From assembly GCF_018860505.1 (NCBI RefSeq), contig NZ_JAHKPU010000021.1, forward strand, positions 1-60,450: a stretch of 60,450 nucleotides of DNA. The letters are read 5' to 3'. Below the pieces are notes generated by a model. That model was given only the letters and a program-made list of their open reading frames with translations, was not told where the DNA came from and searched no databases. Below, piece after piece: positions 59,391-60,450 of the stretch. The translations under genes and the position numbers were made by a program. The stretch's first letter is position 1. Each line of letters opens with the position of its first letter. This DNA is from Pacificibacter marinus (GTDB taxonomy: Bacteria > Pseudomonadota > Alphaproteobacteria > Rhodobacterales > Rhodobacteraceae).

Positions 59391-60155
59391 ATGGCTGAAA
59401 AACAATTTAACACCGCCACAAACATCGCCGCCAATCATGCCGAATCTGCGCCTGCGTATTTTTCGGTTTGGGATCTGCACGCTTACTACGGCGAAAGCTA
59501 CATCGTGCAAGGCATCTCATTTAACGTTCACGAGGGTGAAATCCTTGCCCTTTTAGGCCGCAATGGAGCTGGTAAAACTTCGACTTTGCGGGCAATTGCA
59601 CGTCTTGACGATCCGATGGTGACGCATGGCGAAATCTGGCTCGATCATCAACATTTGCACACGATGAAAGCCCATGAGGCCGCTATCGCAGGCCTTGGTC
59701 TTGTCCCCGAAGACCGGCGCATCATTCCAGGGCTCACAGTGGAAGAAAACCTGCAATTGGCCCAAATTGTCGAACCGATTGGCTGGTCGTTAGAACGCAT
59801 TTATGAATTGTTCCCACGCCTGCGTGAACGGCGCAAACAAGAGGGCGTGACCCTGTCTGGCGGCGAACAACAGATGCTGTCCATCGCCCGTGCCTTGGCA
59901 CGCGATATCAAGGTGCTTTTGCTGGATGAACCTTACGAAGGCCTTGCCCCTGTGATCGTAGATGAAATCGAAAAAACGCTTCGGATCATTAAAGCACAGG
60001 GGATCACCACAATTTTGGTCGAACAAAATGCGGTACGCGCCTTGAACCTTGCCGATCGTGCGGTCATTCTTGACACAGGGACCGTTGTTTTTGACGGTTC
60101 AGCCAAAGAGGTGCTCGAAAACGAGGCCTTGCGCGCTGAATACCTTGCGATTTAA
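59391..60155 (+). CDS. livF: HAAT-family ABC transporter ATP-binding protein 2 (LivF-like)
   Basis: 254 residues, with ~20 extra N-terminal residues before the ABC domain (SVWDLHAYYGESYIVQGISFNVHEGEILALLGRNGAGKTST; Walker A near 54-62). Signature LSGGEQQMLSIARALA (about 156-171), Walker B VLLLDEPYEGLAP (about 175-187), where Tyr replaces the usual Thr/Ser of DEPTxGL. H-loop region reads ILVEQNAVRALNLADR, with Gln in place of His as in LivF proteins. Ten bp after livG. Complete five-gene importer operon. Confidence 0.92.
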   Translation: MAEKQFNTATNIAANHAESAPAYFSVWDLHAYYGESYIVQGISFNVHEGEILALLGRNGAGKTSTLRAIARLDDPMVTHGEIWLDHQHLHTMKAHEAAIAGLGLVPEDRRIIPGLTVEENLQLAQIVEPIGWSLERIYELFPRLRERRKQEGVTLSGGEQQMLSIARALARDIKVLLLDEPYEGLAPVIVDEIEKTLRIIKAQGITTILVEQNAVRALNLADRAVILDTGTVVFDGSAKEVLENEALRAEYLAI

Positions 60156-60240
60156 GTGACTCCCTGCCCACCACATTTTGGTCGGCAGGGCAAACCGCAC
60201 TGCCACCGTGCGCACCAACGATGTTCTGGGGAGGACGATC

Positions 60241-60450
60241 ATGACGACGAAGACTTATTCACCCGATGCCGCATTTACGGCGTCTGCTCATGTTGATCGC
60301 GCGGGCTATGAGGCGATGTATGCGGCCTCTGTGGCGGATCCTGAGGCGTTTTGGGGCGAACAGGGCAAAATCTTGGATTGGATCACGCCCTACACGACCG
60401 TCAAACAGACCAATTTCAACTTTGGTCAGGTCGATATCAAATGGTATGCC
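60241..60450 (+). CDS. acsA: Acetyl-CoA synthetase (AMP-forming), N-terminal part, cut by the window edge
   Basis: Only the first 70 codons are visible. GGGGAGGACGATC precedes the ATG. The visible sequence has the ACAS_N signature: AHVDRAGYEAMYAASVADPEAFWGEQGKILDWITPYTTVKQTNFNFGQVDIKWYA, which fits AcsA. The enzyme activates acetate (sometimes propionate) with ATP and CoA to acetyl-CoA. Starting 85 bp after livF on the same strand, it is probably in the ABC operon. The adenylation motifs (TSGSTGxPKG and catalytic Lys) lie outside the window. Confidence 0.9.
   Translation, partial: MTTKTYSPDAAFTASAHVDRAGYEAMYAASVADPEAFWGEQGKILDWITPYTTVKQTNFNFGQVDIKWYA

Overview
The window looks like an alphaproteobacterial chromosome, most probably a marine Rhodobacteraceae (Roseobacter group). 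The markers are a TakP-type TRAP operon, the DUF2849-cysI-cysH-DUF934 sulfite module, a short-chain fatty-acyl (ScfR/RamB-like) regulator, a two-domain cold-shock protein next to a DUF192 protein, class II ribonucleotide reductase, a Bpt/Ate aminoacyl-tRNA transferase, an infC with a non-AUG start, and perfect FNR-type boxes. Assignments come from reading the sequence and recalled family features; no database search was run.

Layout. 1-5.3 kb: the 3' end of a prophage or phage-like tail module (tip protein J, then a tail fibre with an SGNH-hydrolase-like end), followed by a decayed second copy of the fibre C-terminus. 5.4-6.6 kb: an AT-rich gene for a zinc-metallopeptidase-like protein, then short tandem repeats. 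6.9-9.5 kb: small housekeeping and unknown genes plus the aminoacyl-tRNA-protein transferase. 9.6-16.6 kb: a TRAP transporter operon (P-Q-M) divergent from a Cache-domain NarL-type two-component system. 16.7-18.7 kb: secreted phosphatase PhoX with a Pho box. 18.9-21.9 kb: acetolactate synthase genes behind a leader peptide (Leu-Leu-Leu-Val-Val-Val) and an intrinsic terminator, a classical attenuator, with a small lipoprotein gene between the two subunits. 22-30.7 kb: an HTH regulator, a structured untranslated region, nrdJ, tRNA-Pro(UGG), DUF192, cold-shock protein and pdxH. 30.9-38.3 kb: fabI, a LysE-type exporter, xanthine phosphoribosyltransferase, an aminotransferase, a PpiD-like foldase and trpE. 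38.3-43 kb: an Lrp regulator divergent from the assimilatory sulfate reduction operon and a ferredoxin-NADP reductase. 43.1-49.4 kb: a repeat-rich lipoprotein, infC, a candidate FNR-controlled small RNA, a divergent FadJ-like protein, a tiny-gene operon behind a second FNR-type box, and a FliM/FliN-like protein. 49.5-60.45 kb: a solute-symporter/histidine-kinase fusion, a two-TM partner, a receiver-only regulator, an ScfR/RamB-like regulator, a five-gene HAAT-type ABC transporter operon and the start of acetyl-CoA synthetase.

The most interesting parts are (i) the last 11 kb, which gathers all the expected parts of an acetate switch (CrbS-like sensor, receiver, acyl-CoA-type regulator, ABC uptake system, acs); (ii) a likely FNR-activated small RNA with an exposed anti-Shine-Dalgarno stretch near 45.1 kb; (iii) a small gene near 48.1 kb that reads as one protein only across a +1 frameshift; (iv) the ilv attenuator; and (v) the tail-fibre relic beside the metallopeptidase gene at the edge of the phage module.
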